Assembly (NCBI GenBank): GCA_017515105.1
Contig: JAFWHO010000001.1
Span: 266,903 to 330,110 of the forward strand
Origin: Candidatus Saccharimonadota bacterium
GTDB lineage: Bacteria; Patescibacteriota; Saccharimonadia; Saccharimonadales; Saccharimonadaceae
DNA: 63,208 bases
Reading direction: 5' to 3'
The notes under the pieces are model-generated. The model was not told the origin of the DNA. It did no database searches and worked only from the letters and a program-made list of their open reading frames with translations. This document shows positions 8,945 through 16,348 of this stretch, in pieces (position 1 is the first letter of the stretch; each line of letters starts with the position of its first letter). Made by a program: the position numbers and the translations under genes.

Positions 8945-9598
8945 ATGGCAAAAGATAATATCAAAACTAAACAAGGTTTCACCATCATCGAGGTCGTGCT
9001 TGTGCTCGCTATCGCAGGTCTTATCTTCTTGATGGTCTTCGTCGCGCTTCCTGCGCTCCAGCGTTCTCAGCGTGACTCTGCCCGTCGTAACGATATGTCT
9101 CGTGTTGATACTTCTCTTACTCAATACCAGACAAACCACAACAGCAACCCGGCTAGCAACTTGCCTGGCAATACAGCATCGAGCACCTGGACGGGCGCTA
9201 AGGGCACAGTCAACTGTACAGGTAATAATGCCACCGAAGCATGTCTCTTTGTTAGAGACTATATGAACTCTGGTTCTGGCGACGTTACAGAGAATGAATT
9301 CATCGATCCAGATGGCGAAGCGTATAGCGTTGCAATCTCTAAGAACGTTTCAGCCGGGCTCAACGATTTTGCCACTGTTACTGCCGAAGGCTGGGTAAGT
9401 CAATTAATTAATGATACAGCAAAGGGTGGCCTCACCATCGCTGACGCCCAAAACGGAAATGCATTCGACCAGCACGCTGTCTATATCATCCCGGGCGCAC
9501 GCTGCCAGGATGACGTAGCCGTTTCATCAACTGCACGTCACTTCGCAGTTCTTTATCGTCTTGAAGGTGCTGGTATTTATTGTATCGACGATCAATAG
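8945..9598 (+). CDS. Type IV prepilin, candidate major pilin
   Basis: A class III signal MAKDNIKTKQG is followed by FTIIEVVLVLAIAGLIFLMV, with the PilD cleavage site after Gly11 and Glu at mature position 5. The long N-terminal helix ends at ALPALQRSQRDSARR. The C-terminal 20 residues (FAVLYRLEGAGIYCIDDQ) and the N-terminal helix match the convergent pilin at 9693-10208, while the middle differs. Four cysteines in the globular part could form two disulfides. Own promoter, Shine-Dalgarno and terminator support high, separate expression, so this is the best major pilin candidate. That role is inferred. Confidence 0.9.
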   Translation: MAKDNIKTKQGFTIIEVVLVLAIAGLIFLMVFVALPALQRSQRDSARRNDMSRVDTSLTQYQTNHNSNPASNLPGNTASSTWTGAKGTVNCTGNNATEACLFVRDYMNSGSGDVTENEFIDPDGEAYSVAISKNVSAGLNDFATVTAEGWVSQLINDTAKGGLTIADAQNGNAFDQHAVYIIPGARCQDDVAVSSTARHFAVLYRLEGAGIYCIDDQ

Positions 9599-9621
9599 AA
9601 TTAGCATTTCATGCATAGCAT

Positions 9622-9652
9622 AAATGAACCGGGATGAAACCCGGTTCATTTT
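9622..9652 (+). terminator. Intrinsic terminator after the pilin
   Basis: An 11-bp stem AATGAACCGGG / CCCGGTTCATT with a 6-base loop is followed by TT and a short T-rich tract. The A-rich 5' side would also let it work for the convergent pilin gene on the other strand. Confidence 0.8.
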
Positions 9653-9692
9653 CATTACTATACTGCGCTATAATTAAATATCTCGGCCAAAA

Positions 9693-10208
9693 TTAAGTAT
9701 TACTACAGTAAACTCCAGCCCCCTCCAGCCTATATAGTACTGCCACATTGCGAGGATTTGATGTTTTTACCAACGTATCATTACTGCCACAATAAGCCTG
9801 TTTAACTACTAGAAGAGTATTGTCCCCATATGGGAAACTTGAGCTATATACGTCTTGAATCTGCGTTGCGCTACATGCCTCATCGGTTTTTACGTCGCTA
9901 CCGCAACTAACGATCTCTTGCGTATATACACCGCCCGAAGGATCGGCGTGTCCTGAAAAATAATCATTCATAAATTTCGCCCACTCTTGCTCGCCTTTAG
10001 GTAACGCTCCGCGGTTGTTTGTCTGGTATTTCTTAAGTTGCTCCAGGTACGTCATTACGTCCTCTCTACGCGTAGCATCGCGCTGACTTCGTTGCAAAGA
10101 CGGCAATGCCACGAAAACCATCAAGAAAATCAGCCCACCAACGGCAATCGTCAAGGCAACCTCTATAATCGTAAACCCCCTACTTTCTTTAGTAGCACCC
10201 TTTATCAT
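9693..10208 (-). CDS. Second type IV prepilin, paralogue of 8945-9598
   Basis: A 171-residue prepilin with leader MIKGATKESRG, cleavage after Gly11 and Glu at mature position 5 (FTIIEVALTIAVGGLIFLMV). The helix end ALPSLQRSQRDATRR and the C-terminus VAVLYRLEGAGVYCSNT are nearly the same as in the plus-strand pilin, while the central variable region is shorter and differs. It lies tail-to-tail with that gene and head-to-head with pilD. A Shine-Dalgarno AAGGAG precedes the ATG. It may be a minor pilin or an alternative major subunit; the sequence does not decide. Confidence 0.88.
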   Translation of the reverse strand: MIKGATKESRGFTIIEVALTIAVGGLIFLMVFVALPSLQRSQRDATRREDVMTYLEQLKKYQTNNRGALPKGEQEWAKFMNDYFSGHADPSGGVYTQEIVSCGSDVKTDEACSATQIQDVYSSSFPYGDNTLLVVKQAYCGSNDTLVKTSNPRNVAVLYRLEGAGVYCSNT

Positions 10209-10225
10209 ATTTTCTCCTTATGCTT

Positions 10226-10253
10226 ATTATAACCAAAACCAGATAAAAAACAA
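10226..10253 (-). promoter_or_regulatory. Promoter of the minus-strand pilin
   Basis: On the minus strand TTGTTT (10253-10248), a 16-base spacer and TATAAT (10231-10226), followed by a short leader with AAGGAG. It is back to back with the pilD promoter. Confidence 0.65.
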
Positions 10254-10264
10254 GACGCTTGTGA

Positions 10265-10270
10265 TACAAT
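10265..10270 (+). promoter_or_regulatory. -10 box of pilD, leaderless
   Basis: TACAAT preceded by TG (extended -10, TGATACAAT). Six bases separate it from the pilD ATG at 10277, so transcription should begin at the start codon. Confidence 0.65.
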
Positions 10271-10276
10271 AAAACC

Positions 10277-11080
10277 ATGCAGATCATATTTTTAGTTTTT
10301 CTATTTATCCTAGGTGCTTGTTTTGGTTCATTTCTTTGTTGTCAGGCTCGTCGTATGCAGTATCGTTCCTCCCACAAAAATGCCGCCAAATTAAGCAAGC
10401 GTTCCTTTTGCCCACACTGCAAAGCCAAAATATCCTGGTATGACAACATTCCTATTATTTCGTGGCTCATGCTCCGAGGCAAATGCCGCAAATGCCACCA
10501 CAAAATTGGCTTGGCTGAGATCCTCTCAGAAGTTTTATTTGCTCTCGCATTCTTAGGCCTCGGTACCACCGTTGATGTACTTGATACTCCTATCCTTGGT
10601 TGGGCTTCCTTCATAGTTCTTATCATCTTTGCACTCATCATCGGCTTTCTCGCGATTTACGATGGCCTCTACGGAGAACTCCCCACCAAATTCCTCGTCA
10701 TCGCTATCGTTATAGCATTCGTTTACCTTGTTTTGAAAGAAGTAGCTTTTCTCACATTACACCCTTTCTACCCAGAGCTCATCTCAAAACCGCTTCTTTC
10801 CGTACTCATTTTTGGTGGCCTTTACCTTATTCTATATCTTATTTCGAAAGGCAAATGGGTCGGCGACGGCGATTGGCTTCTCGCTAGCGCTCTCGCAATA
10901 GTTCTATTTGAGCCATGGCTTACGCTCGTTGCGCTCTGTCTCGCTAACGTCCTGGCCTGCCTCGTTATGACGCCATTCATGAGAGGGAAGAAAAGCCACC
11001 AAATCTACTTTGGCCCATTCATGGTCATCGCTTTCATAATTACGATCTCGCTTTCTCAATTTTTACTAAACATGATATAA
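10277..11080 (+). CDS. pilD: Prepilin peptidase PilD
   Basis: Bifunctional aspartic protease and N-methyltransferase that cleaves prepilin leaders after glycine. The 267-residue protein has about eight membrane helices. The cytoplasmic zinc loop holds C45-x2-C48 and C70-x2-C73. The two catalytic aspartates are D129 (IYDGLYGELPTKF) and D199 in the GDGDW motif (196-200). The zinc cysteines are intact, in contrast to PilB, DnaG and NrdR in the same window. Its stop codon lies inside the -10 box of the next gene. Substrates nearby are the two pilins and the pseudopilin at 11088. Confidence 0.94.
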   Translation: MQIIFLVFLFILGACFGSFLCCQARRMQYRSSHKNAAKLSKRSFCPHCKAKISWYDNIPIISWLMLRGKCRKCHHKIGLAEILSEVLFALAFLGLGTTVDVLDTPILGWASFIVLIIFALIIGFLAIYDGLYGELPTKFLVIAIVIAFVYLVLKEVAFLTLHPFYPELISKPLLSVLIFGGLYLILYLISKGKWVGDGDWLLASALAIVLFEPWLTLVALCLANVLACLVMTPFMRGKKSHQIYFGPFMVIAFIITISLSQFLLNMI

Positions 11081-11081
11081 T
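11076..11081 (+). promoter_or_regulatory. -10 box of the FISUMP pseudopilin, overlapping the pilD stop
   Basis: TATAAT whose inner TAA is the pilD stop codon. Six bases (AAGCTT) separate it from the ATG at 11088. The same 15-base cassette occurs at ftsA (41048-41062). Confidence 0.75.
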
Positions 11082-11087
11082 AAGCTT

Positions 11088-12611
11088 ATGATAAAAAAGG
11101 GTGATACTCTGATCGAGGTAACGCTGGCTATCGGCATTTTTTCCATGGTTGCCGTTTCCGTTGTCGCCGTCATGAGTAACGGCACCGCGGGCGCAGAGAC
11201 CGCCTTAGAAACTACCCTCACCCGTCAAGAAATTGACGCTCAGGCCGAGGCCCTCCGCTTCATCCACTCTTCCTACATTTCCGACCAGAACCTAGAAGAC
11301 GACAGGTATTACAAACTCTGGAAGACCATCACTGACCCCGAGAACGTCATTGATCTTACCACGATGAACGATGAAGCAAAGAATGAAATTTTAAACTACT
11401 CACCCACAACTTGCGATAGTTTATACACCAAAGGCGAAGATGGCGCGCCTCCAATGCTCGCGACCCAGAAGGCTTTTGTTATTAATACTAATTACTTGGG
11501 GAACTATTCTAGCCTAGACGCAGGGGTGTTTAGTGAAGAGTCTTCTGCCAAGGATCAGATCAACAAAACCGCCATTTCATATATTCGTAACGGGGACATA
11601 GATAATAGATTTAGTGCCGCCGAGACCTACCCCCATCTCGCATACAGAGAAGACGATTCATCGGGGCGCGAAGATGTGTCAGAGGAGAATAGCTCACTTA
11701 TCAGCAACGATTACAACGTTTTTGATCGAGCCGAAGGTATTTATGTGATCGCAGTGCGAGATACCGGTACCAACATTGCCGGGGACACCTCATTTGTTAC
11801 AGAATCTGCCTTTTATGATTTTTATATCCGTACTTGCTGGTACGGCATGGGCGACGAATTCCCCTCAACTATTTCTACAGTAATTCGCCTTTACAATCCA
11901 GATGTCATTGTCGCCCGCAAACCCAAACAAAAAGAGCCCGAGCCGGAACCGGAACCAGAACCAGAACCAGTCACTGACAAAACCATGCAGACCGTAGCAG
12001 CCAGTGATCTTGCTACCTCCCTGACGCCAAAAAGTGGTGATACCGTGTCTCTCAAAGACGAGCGTGACAATAATACATATCAGATTACAAATATCAACGG
12101 TTCTTTTTGGATGACTCAAAACTTACGTTTTACTGGTACTTCTCTCACGCCTTCTGATTCTAATGTATCTTCTGATGTTGATATTACTTACGGCGAGCTT
12201 ACCTCTGGCGAAGACTATAGCCAACCCAAAATCCATGATGGGGTGGATGGCAATGGTGATCCTACAATTTGGTATAATTACGCAGCAGCTACTGCTAAGA
12301 CGATTGTAGGTAGCAATGGCGACAACGCACCTACAACAAATGATATTTGTCCAGCGGGGTGGAAACTACCTACAGAAGATGAGTTTCGTGGCATAGTTTC
12401 ATATACTGACAGCTTTAACCCAGTTGCTGGCGGCTATTTTGGCACTTGGGGACAGTTCTATGATAGTGATAGCGGCTATTGGTGGTCTGCTACTAGTGTT
12501 GGAGGAGGTGGTATGGCTCGGCATGCTTTGTCTCGATCCGGTAGCGGTAGTCTTAGAATCAGCACTGGCAGACGTGATATGGGGTATTACGTTAGGTGCA
12601 TTAAGAAGTAA
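11088..12611 (+). CDS. Pseudopilin fused to a C-terminal FISUMP (C-type-lectin-like) domain
   Basis: The N-terminus MIKKG-DTLIEVTLAIGIFSMVAVSVV is a class III prepilin signal with a five-residue leader; mature position 1 is Asp in place of Phe and position 5 is Glu. A globular region (40-275) is followed by a Pro-Glu repeat linker (about 281-294). From about residue 305 to 507 there is a Fibrobacter succinogenes major paralogous (FISUMP) domain: NNTYQITNINGSFWMTQNLRF, ICPAGWKLPTEDEF, GYWWSATS, and the final GYYVRCIKK. FISUMP domains have a C-type-lectin/sulfatase-modifying-factor fold often used for display of variable loops. The design suggests a pilus-tip or minor pilin adhesin; this is inference. 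Confidence 0.88.
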   Translation: MIKKGDTLIEVTLAIGIFSMVAVSVVAVMSNGTAGAETALETTLTRQEIDAQAEALRFIHSSYISDQNLEDDRYYKLWKTITDPENVIDLTTMNDEAKNEILNYSPTTCDSLYTKGEDGAPPMLATQKAFVINTNYLGNYSSLDAGVFSEESSAKDQINKTAISYIRNGDIDNRFSAAETYPHLAYREDDSSGREDVSEENSSLISNDYNVFDRAEGIYVIAVRDTGTNIAGDTSFVTESAFYDFYIRTCWYGMGDEFPSTISTVIRLYNPDVIVARKPKQKEPEPEPEPEPEPVTDKTMQTVAASDLATSLTPKSGDTVSLKDERDNNTYQITNINGSFWMTQNLRFTGTSLTPSDSNVSSDVDITYGELTSGEDYSQPKIHDGVDGNGDPTIWYNYAAATAKTIVGSNGDNAPTTNDICPAGWKLPTEDEFRGIVSYTDSFNPVAGGYFGTWGQFYDSDSGYWWSATSVGGGGMARHALSRSGSGSLRISTGRRDMGYYVRCIKK

Positions 12612-12656
12612 GATACCTATAAACTGGTAATTGGGGATAATAGCAAGGCTTTTCAA

Positions 12657-12712
12657 TTGGCGAAAGTGAGACGCTAACTTAAAATACACGTCACTCGCTC
12701 AGCCAAGATTTT
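12657..12712 (+). terminator. Possible imperfect terminator between the pseudopilin and xerD
   Basis: TTGGC with the following GAAAGTGA can pair with TCACTCGC...GCCAA, followed by GATTTTTG. The stem has bulges and a large loop. A second overlapping inverted repeat, AGTGAGACG (12665-12673) with CGTCTCACT (12721-12729), reaches into the end of xerD. Confidence 0.4.
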
Positions 12713-12714
12713 TG

Positions 12715-13653
12715 TTATTTCGTCTCACTATGAAACCTCTCGTGCACTTCTCTGAGGTGCGCATCCGTCACGTGCGTATAAATCTGCGTAGTCGAAATGT
12801 CCGCGTGCCCCAGCATTGACTGTACCGCGCGAAGATCTGCCCCGTTCATGAGTAGATCCGTCGCGAAAGAATGCCTCAGCGTATGCGGCGACACATGCTT
12901 CGTTATCCCCGCCATCCGCGCATATTTCTCCACGATTCTTTCTACGCTCCGTGCTGTAATTCGGCGGTAATTGCCCGAAGTATCCGCCGTCTGCAAATTC
13001 CTTGAGTTATTTAAAAACAACGCCGGCAGGGAATCCTCTCTTGCATCAAGATAATCGCGCACTCTATCCGCGCAAGCTTCCGAAATGAATATCGGCCTAT
13101 CCTTTGATCCCTTACCTCGCACCATAAATTCTCGCCGCTCCAGGTTGATCGAATCCCGGTTTAGCCCCACCAGCTCCGACACACGTAGCCCACCAGAATA
13201 CAGAAGCTCAATAATCGCCCTGTCCCTTAACCCTGACTCCGTCGACAAATCAATCTGCTCCAACATCTCTTCCACTTCATCAAAATGCAAAAACGTTACT
13301 TGCTTTCTCACCACGCGTGGCAAATCCACCAGGGAAGGATCGAGCGATTTTATCTCCCGCCTCGCCAAATATTTCAAGAATCCCCTTAGCGCAATCAAAT
13401 GATACGCCTGCGTAATTACCTTTAAATCATCCTCGCCATTTTCGGACCCGTATCGATTCAGCTTGATACGATATTTCCGCACCAGTTCCTTTGTGATATC
13501 CTTCGGTCCCATCTCATCTTTATTCAAAATCTCCAGCGAAATCTCCACGAAGCGCTCCAGGTATAGCCTGTAATTATCGATCGTCTTCTTGCTTCGCCCC
13601 GATTCAATCTCGAGATGCTCCAGGAAGTCGTTGATGAGATCATAAATATCCAT
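12715..13653 (-). CDS. xerD: XerC/D-type tyrosine recombinase
   Basis: A 312-residue site-specific recombinase. The N-terminal SAM-like core-binding domain (1-105) is followed by the catalytic domain with Arg157 (GGLRVSEL), the lysine hairpin VRGKGSKDR, His257-x2-Arg260 (HTLRH), His283 (LGHAD) and the nucleophile Tyr292 (IYTHV). Length and conservation fit a chromosome dimer resolvase acting alone, as in XerH/XerS systems. A dif site is not visible in the window. A mobile-element integrase cannot be fully excluded, but the gene is in housekeeping surroundings. The ATG lies six bases after TATAAT, so the mRNA is predicted leaderless. Confidence 0.92.
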   Translation of the reverse strand: MDIYDLINDFLEHLEIESGRSKKTIDNYRLYLERFVEISLEILNKDEMGPKDITKELVRKYRIKLNRYGSENGEDDLKVITQAYHLIALRGFLKYLARREIKSLDPSLVDLPRVVRKQVTFLHFDEVEEMLEQIDLSTESGLRDRAIIELLYSGGLRVSELVGLNRDSINLERREFMVRGKGSKDRPIFISEACADRVRDYLDAREDSLPALFLNNSRNLQTADTSGNYRRITARSVERIVEKYARMAGITKHVSPHTLRHSFATDLLMNGADLRAVQSMLGHADISTTQIYTHVTDAHLREVHERFHSETK

Positions 13654-13659
13654 ATCTAA

Positions 13660-13665
13660 ATTATA
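13660..13665 (-). promoter_or_regulatory. -10 box of xerD, leaderless
   Basis: TATAAT on the minus strand (13665-13660), six bases before the xerD ATG at 13653. Confidence 0.7.
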
Positions 13666-13690
13666 CCAAAATCTCCACTGTAAGATGTGC

Positions 13691-13696
13691 TATAAT
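13691..13696 (+). promoter_or_regulatory. -10 box of ndk
   Basis: TGCTATAAT (extended -10). The ATG is at 13715, with AAGGAG at 13703-13708, so the leader is very short but does hold a Shine-Dalgarno. This box decides against the upstream ATG at 13685. Confidence 0.7.
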
Positions 13697-13714
13697 ATCA
13701 AAAAGGAGTTTTTT

Positions 13715-14260
13715 ATGACAAAATCAGAGAATACTAAATCAAAGTCTTCAAAATCACAAGACTTTATCCAAAGAAGTTTAGTCGTGTTGAAGCCGGACAC
13801 CGTCCAGCGGGGAATCATCGGCGAAGTCATTCAGCGCTTTGAGCGTGTCGGTCTTAAGATTGTTGGCATGAAGATGATTATGCCAGACGAGCACCTCTAC
13901 CGTGAGCACTACGAAGGCATCGGCCAAATGATCACTCGCCGCGGCGAGCAGGTTTTCCGCTACAACGTTGAGTATATGATGACTGGTCCGGTTATCGCTA
14001 TGGTCCTCGAAGGCGTCGAAGCTGTCCCACTAGTCCGTAAAATTGTCGGCCCAACCGAGCCAAAATCCGCAGAAATGGGTACCATCCGTGGTGACTACTC
14101 TCATATGAGCTTTGGTTATTCTGACGCTAAGGGTACCGGCGTACCAAACCTTGTCCACGCTTCCTCTAACGCCGAAGAAGCCAAGAAGGAAATCGACCTT
14201 TGGTTCAACGGCAACGAGCTCTACGATTACTCTGATCTTAACGAGAAATACACTCGCTAA
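13715..14260 (+). CDS. ndk: Nucleoside diphosphate kinase
   Basis: Transfers the gamma-phosphate of NTPs to NDPs through a phosphohistidine. Conserved LVVLKPDTVQRGIIGEVI (22-39) carries the ATP-contact lysine. The active-site His148 lies in NLVHASSNAEEAKKEI, where the family motif is NxxHGSD. At 181 residues it is longer than the usual 140-150, with a Lys/Ser-rich N-terminal extension of about 18 residues and a YSHMSFGYSDAKGTGVP insertion before the histidine. The ATG at 13715 is chosen because the -10 box lies between it and the upstream in-frame ATG at 13685. Confidence 0.93.
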   Translation: MTKSENTKSKSSKSQDFIQRSLVVLKPDTVQRGIIGEVIQRFERVGLKIVGMKMIMPDEHLYREHYEGIGQMITRRGEQVFRYNVEYMMTGPVIAMVLEGVEAVPLVRKIVGPTEPKSAEMGTIRGDYSHMSFGYSDAKGTGVPNLVHASSNAEEAKKEIDLWFNGNELYDYSDLNEKYTR

Positions 14261-14283
14261 CAAGAAATTTTGAGCAAAAAAAG

Positions 14284-14316
14284 AGTGGGCCTGTTAGAAC
14301 TCCGGCCCACTTTTTT
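14284..14316 (+). terminator. Bidirectional terminator between ndk and the SLH gene
   Basis: The stem AGTGGGCC / GGCCCACT with a 12-base loop is flanked by A-rich and T6 tracts on the two sides, so it can end transcription of both convergent genes. Confidence 0.85.
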
Positions 14317-14325
14317 CAGCCTGCC

Positions 14326-14790
14326 CTATCGGCGAGGCTTAAAGAGCTTTGAAAAGTCTACAAATACTTTTGTGTACTGGGAGGCTAACGCCCGTGTAAG
14401 AACGGTGTTGTCTCCTTCCCATTTTATGGACATTCCCAGCCTTTTCGCAACGCGAACAAACTTATCACACGCGTATTCTGCTCGTATCTTTTTGTTCCAT
14501 TTCTTCAAATCTTTTTCGGAAATAGGAACGTTTTCGATTCCGTAAGAATTAACGAGCATAATGATAAATTCGCCTCTTGTGATCTTTTTGTATGGTTTAA
14601 ATTTCTTGCCAGTGAAAAGGTCATCGTACACATGGTGTTGCGAAAGATAAGTGATTGCTTGGTAAGCTTTCTTACCCACACTTTCTTTCGTAACGTCAGT
14701 ATACTTTACGGCGGCGAACGCCGTAGTTGCCATCATCAAAGAGATGACTCCTACCATAACTACAAGTACCATTTTTCTTAACACCTTCAT
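14326..14790 (-). CDS. Secreted SLH-domain protein
   Basis: A 154-residue exported protein with a Sec signal (MKVLRKMVLVVMVGVISLMMATTAFA, cleavage near residue 26). The mature part contains an S-layer-homology-like unit: YTDVTKESVGKKAYQAITYL, the VYDDLFTGKKFKPYKKITRGEFIIML core, and a second weaker repeat (ACDKFVRVAKRLGM...LTRALASQYTKVF). SLH domains bind secondary cell-wall polymers. A single SLH protein of this size could be an envelope anchor or a regulator. It has a Shine-Dalgarno AGGAGG and a leader of about 50 bases with a small hairpin (14828-14841). Confidence 0.78.
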   Translation of the reverse strand: MKVLRKMVLVVMVGVISLMMATTAFAAVKYTDVTKESVGKKAYQAITYLSQHHVYDDLFTGKKFKPYKKITRGEFIIMLVNSYGIENVPISEKDLKKWNKKIRAEYACDKFVRVAKRLGMSIKWEGDNTVLTRALASQYTKVFVDFSKLFKPRR

Positions 14791-14845
14791 AACACTACCT
14801 CCTAAATTTTTTTGCTCTTACAACGATGTAGAAAAATCTACCCTA

Positions 14846-14874
14846 ATTATATCACACATAAGAGTATATGTCAA
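14846..14874 (-). promoter_or_regulatory. Consensus promoter of the SLH gene
   Basis: TTGACA (14874-14869), a 17-base spacer and TATAAT (14851-14846) on the minus strand, with TG before the -10. It lies 35 bases past the end of the ABC ATPase gene and separates the SLH gene from that operon. Confidence 0.85.
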
Positions 14875-14908
14875 CCTCCCACCCCAAGAAAAGCATAATA
14901 GGCTTATC

Positions 14909-15643
14909 TTACAACACTTTTTTCAAGAATTCTTGGACTCTCTCTGTTTTGGGATGGCGGAAGAACTCCTCTGGAGCCCCCTCCTCAATGATTTTGCCCC
15001 TGTCAAGAAATACTACTCTAGTAGCAATCTCCTTAGCGAAACTCATTTCGTGTGTCACTATCATTATAGTCATACCCCTGTCAGCCAGCTCTCTTATCAG
15101 GGATAATACATCGCCGATCGATTCTGGGTCCAGAGCCGAGGTTGGCTCATCAAAGAGTAGCACCTCTGGCGACAACATCATTGCGCGAGCGATCGCCACT
15201 CTCTGTTTTTGCCCGCCCGACAGGGAAGCAGGGTATGATTTCGCCTTTTTTGTCAGCCCGATATGGGATAATAGCTCCATCGCGCGCTTTTCCGCCGCTT
15301 CTTTCTTCATTAAATGCAATTTAACAGGGGCCAGAATAAGGTTTTCCGTCACATTCATATTATTTATCAGGTTAAAATGTTGGAACACCATCCCTACATT
15401 TTGCCTCACCCGCCGAATATTCTTCTCGGTCACTTCTTCGCCATCGAAGATAATCTTGCCACTAGTAGGCTCTTCCATCCAGTTTATACATCTAAGAAAT
15501 GTAGATTTGCCAGATCCAGATGGCCCAAGTACTACCACGCGCTCACCCTCTTTTAGCTCAAAATTAATGCCACTAAGCACCTTGTTTTTACCAAAACTTT
15601 TGTGCAAATTCTTTATCACGAGATCGGTTTTCTTATCTTCCAT
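14909..15643 (-). CDS. Amino-acid ABC transporter ATP-binding protein
   Basis: GlnQ/HisP-family ATPase of 244 residues. Walker A GPSGSGKST (40-48), Q-loop VFQHFNLI, signature LSGGQKQRVAIARAM, Walker B EVLLFDEPTSALD and the H-loop IVTHE are all present. It energises uptake of a polar amino acid with the permease and binding protein encoded just upstream. It starts one base after the permease gene. Amino-acid import fits an organism with few biosynthetic genes. Substrate cannot be read from the ATPase. Confidence 0.94.
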   Translation of the reverse strand: MEDKKTDLVIKNLHKSFGKNKVLSGINFELKEGERVVVLGPSGSGKSTFLRCINWMEEPTSGKIIFDGEEVTEKNIRRVRQNVGMVFQHFNLINNMNVTENLILAPVKLHLMKKEAAEKRAMELLSHIGLTKKAKSYPASLSGGQKQRVAIARAMMLSPEVLLFDEPTSALDPESIGDVLSLIRELADRGMTIMIVTHEMSFAKEIATRVVFLDRGKIIEEGAPEEFFRHPKTERVQEFLKKVL

Positions 15644-16348
15644 CTACTCCTCCGCCCTGAGGTCGCTTCGCCTCAAACCCTTCTCAATTCGCTTTACAAT
15701 AAACGTGATCAGATAGATTGTAGCAAGGTAGAACAATGCCGCCACAAACATCGGTACGATATAGCTGGCCATATTCTGGCCCGACCCGATGTCTTTCGCT
15801 GCCATATTGAGGTCATACATCCCCACCATACTCACGATTGCGGTTTCCTTGATCACTGTGATTATTTCATTTCCGAGCGCCGGAATCACATTTTTGATCG
15901 CCTGTGGCGCCACGATCTTCGTAAAAATCGTAAATCTAGACAGCCCAAGCGCTAGTCCCGCCTCAGTTTGCCCCTTATCAACCGAAAGTATCCCACCCCT
16001 GATCACTTCCGCCGCGTAAGCTGCTGAGTTTAGCCCGAAGGCAATAATCGCTGTGATAATACTCGGAAAACCCTTTATCGCAAATATCACAAAGAACATG
16101 ATAAAGAGTTGCAAAGCCATCGGTGTGCCACGGATTATCCCTACATATACTCGACAAATAAACTTCGGTACGGCGAGCCACCGCGAAGGCTTGGCGGTGT
16201 CGACAAGAGCAATAATTGTTCCCAGCAAAAACCCAATCAAGAGCGCAAAATACGAAATCTGCAGGGTCAACAGGAACCCGTGTAGCAGCGCATCGATATA
16301 CTCTGGGGTGCTAAACAGTTCACCTATTTTACTAAAGAAATCATTCAT
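15644..16348 (-). CDS. Amino-acid ABC transporter permease
   Basis: HisM/GlnP-type permease of 234 residues with about five membrane helices. The EAA loop AEVIRGGILSVDKGQTEAGLALGLSRFTIFTKIVAPQAI contacts the ATPase. One permease gene is present, so the channel is probably a homodimer. The start overlaps the end of the binding-protein gene by 8 bases, indicating coupled translation. Confidence 0.93.
   Translation of the reverse strand: MNDFFSKIGELFSTPEYIDALLHGFLLTLQISYFALLIGFLLGTIIALVDTAKPSRWLAVPKFICRVYVGIIRGTPMALQLFIMFFVIFAIKGFPSIITAIIAFGLNSAAYAAEVIRGGILSVDKGQTEAGLALGLSRFTIFTKIVAPQAIKNVIPALGNEIITVIKETAIVSMVGMYDLNMAAKDIGSGQNMASYIVPMFVAALFYLATIYLITFIVKRIEKGLRRSDLRAEE

Noticed and set aside
9669-9674. 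TATAAT on the plus strand as an antisense promoter to the minus-strand pilin
   Set aside because: No -35 box and no downstream feature; a single hexamer in an AT-rich gap is weak evidence.
12480-12714. A complete diversity-generating retroelement next to the FISUMP pseudopilin
   Set aside because: No reverse transcriptase gene and no near-identical template repeat are present in the window; only the target-like domain is seen.
14868-15716. A 282-codon open frame on the plus strand
   Set aside because: It is antisense to the ABC ATPase gene, which has all nucleotide-binding motifs; the plus-strand product has no family features.
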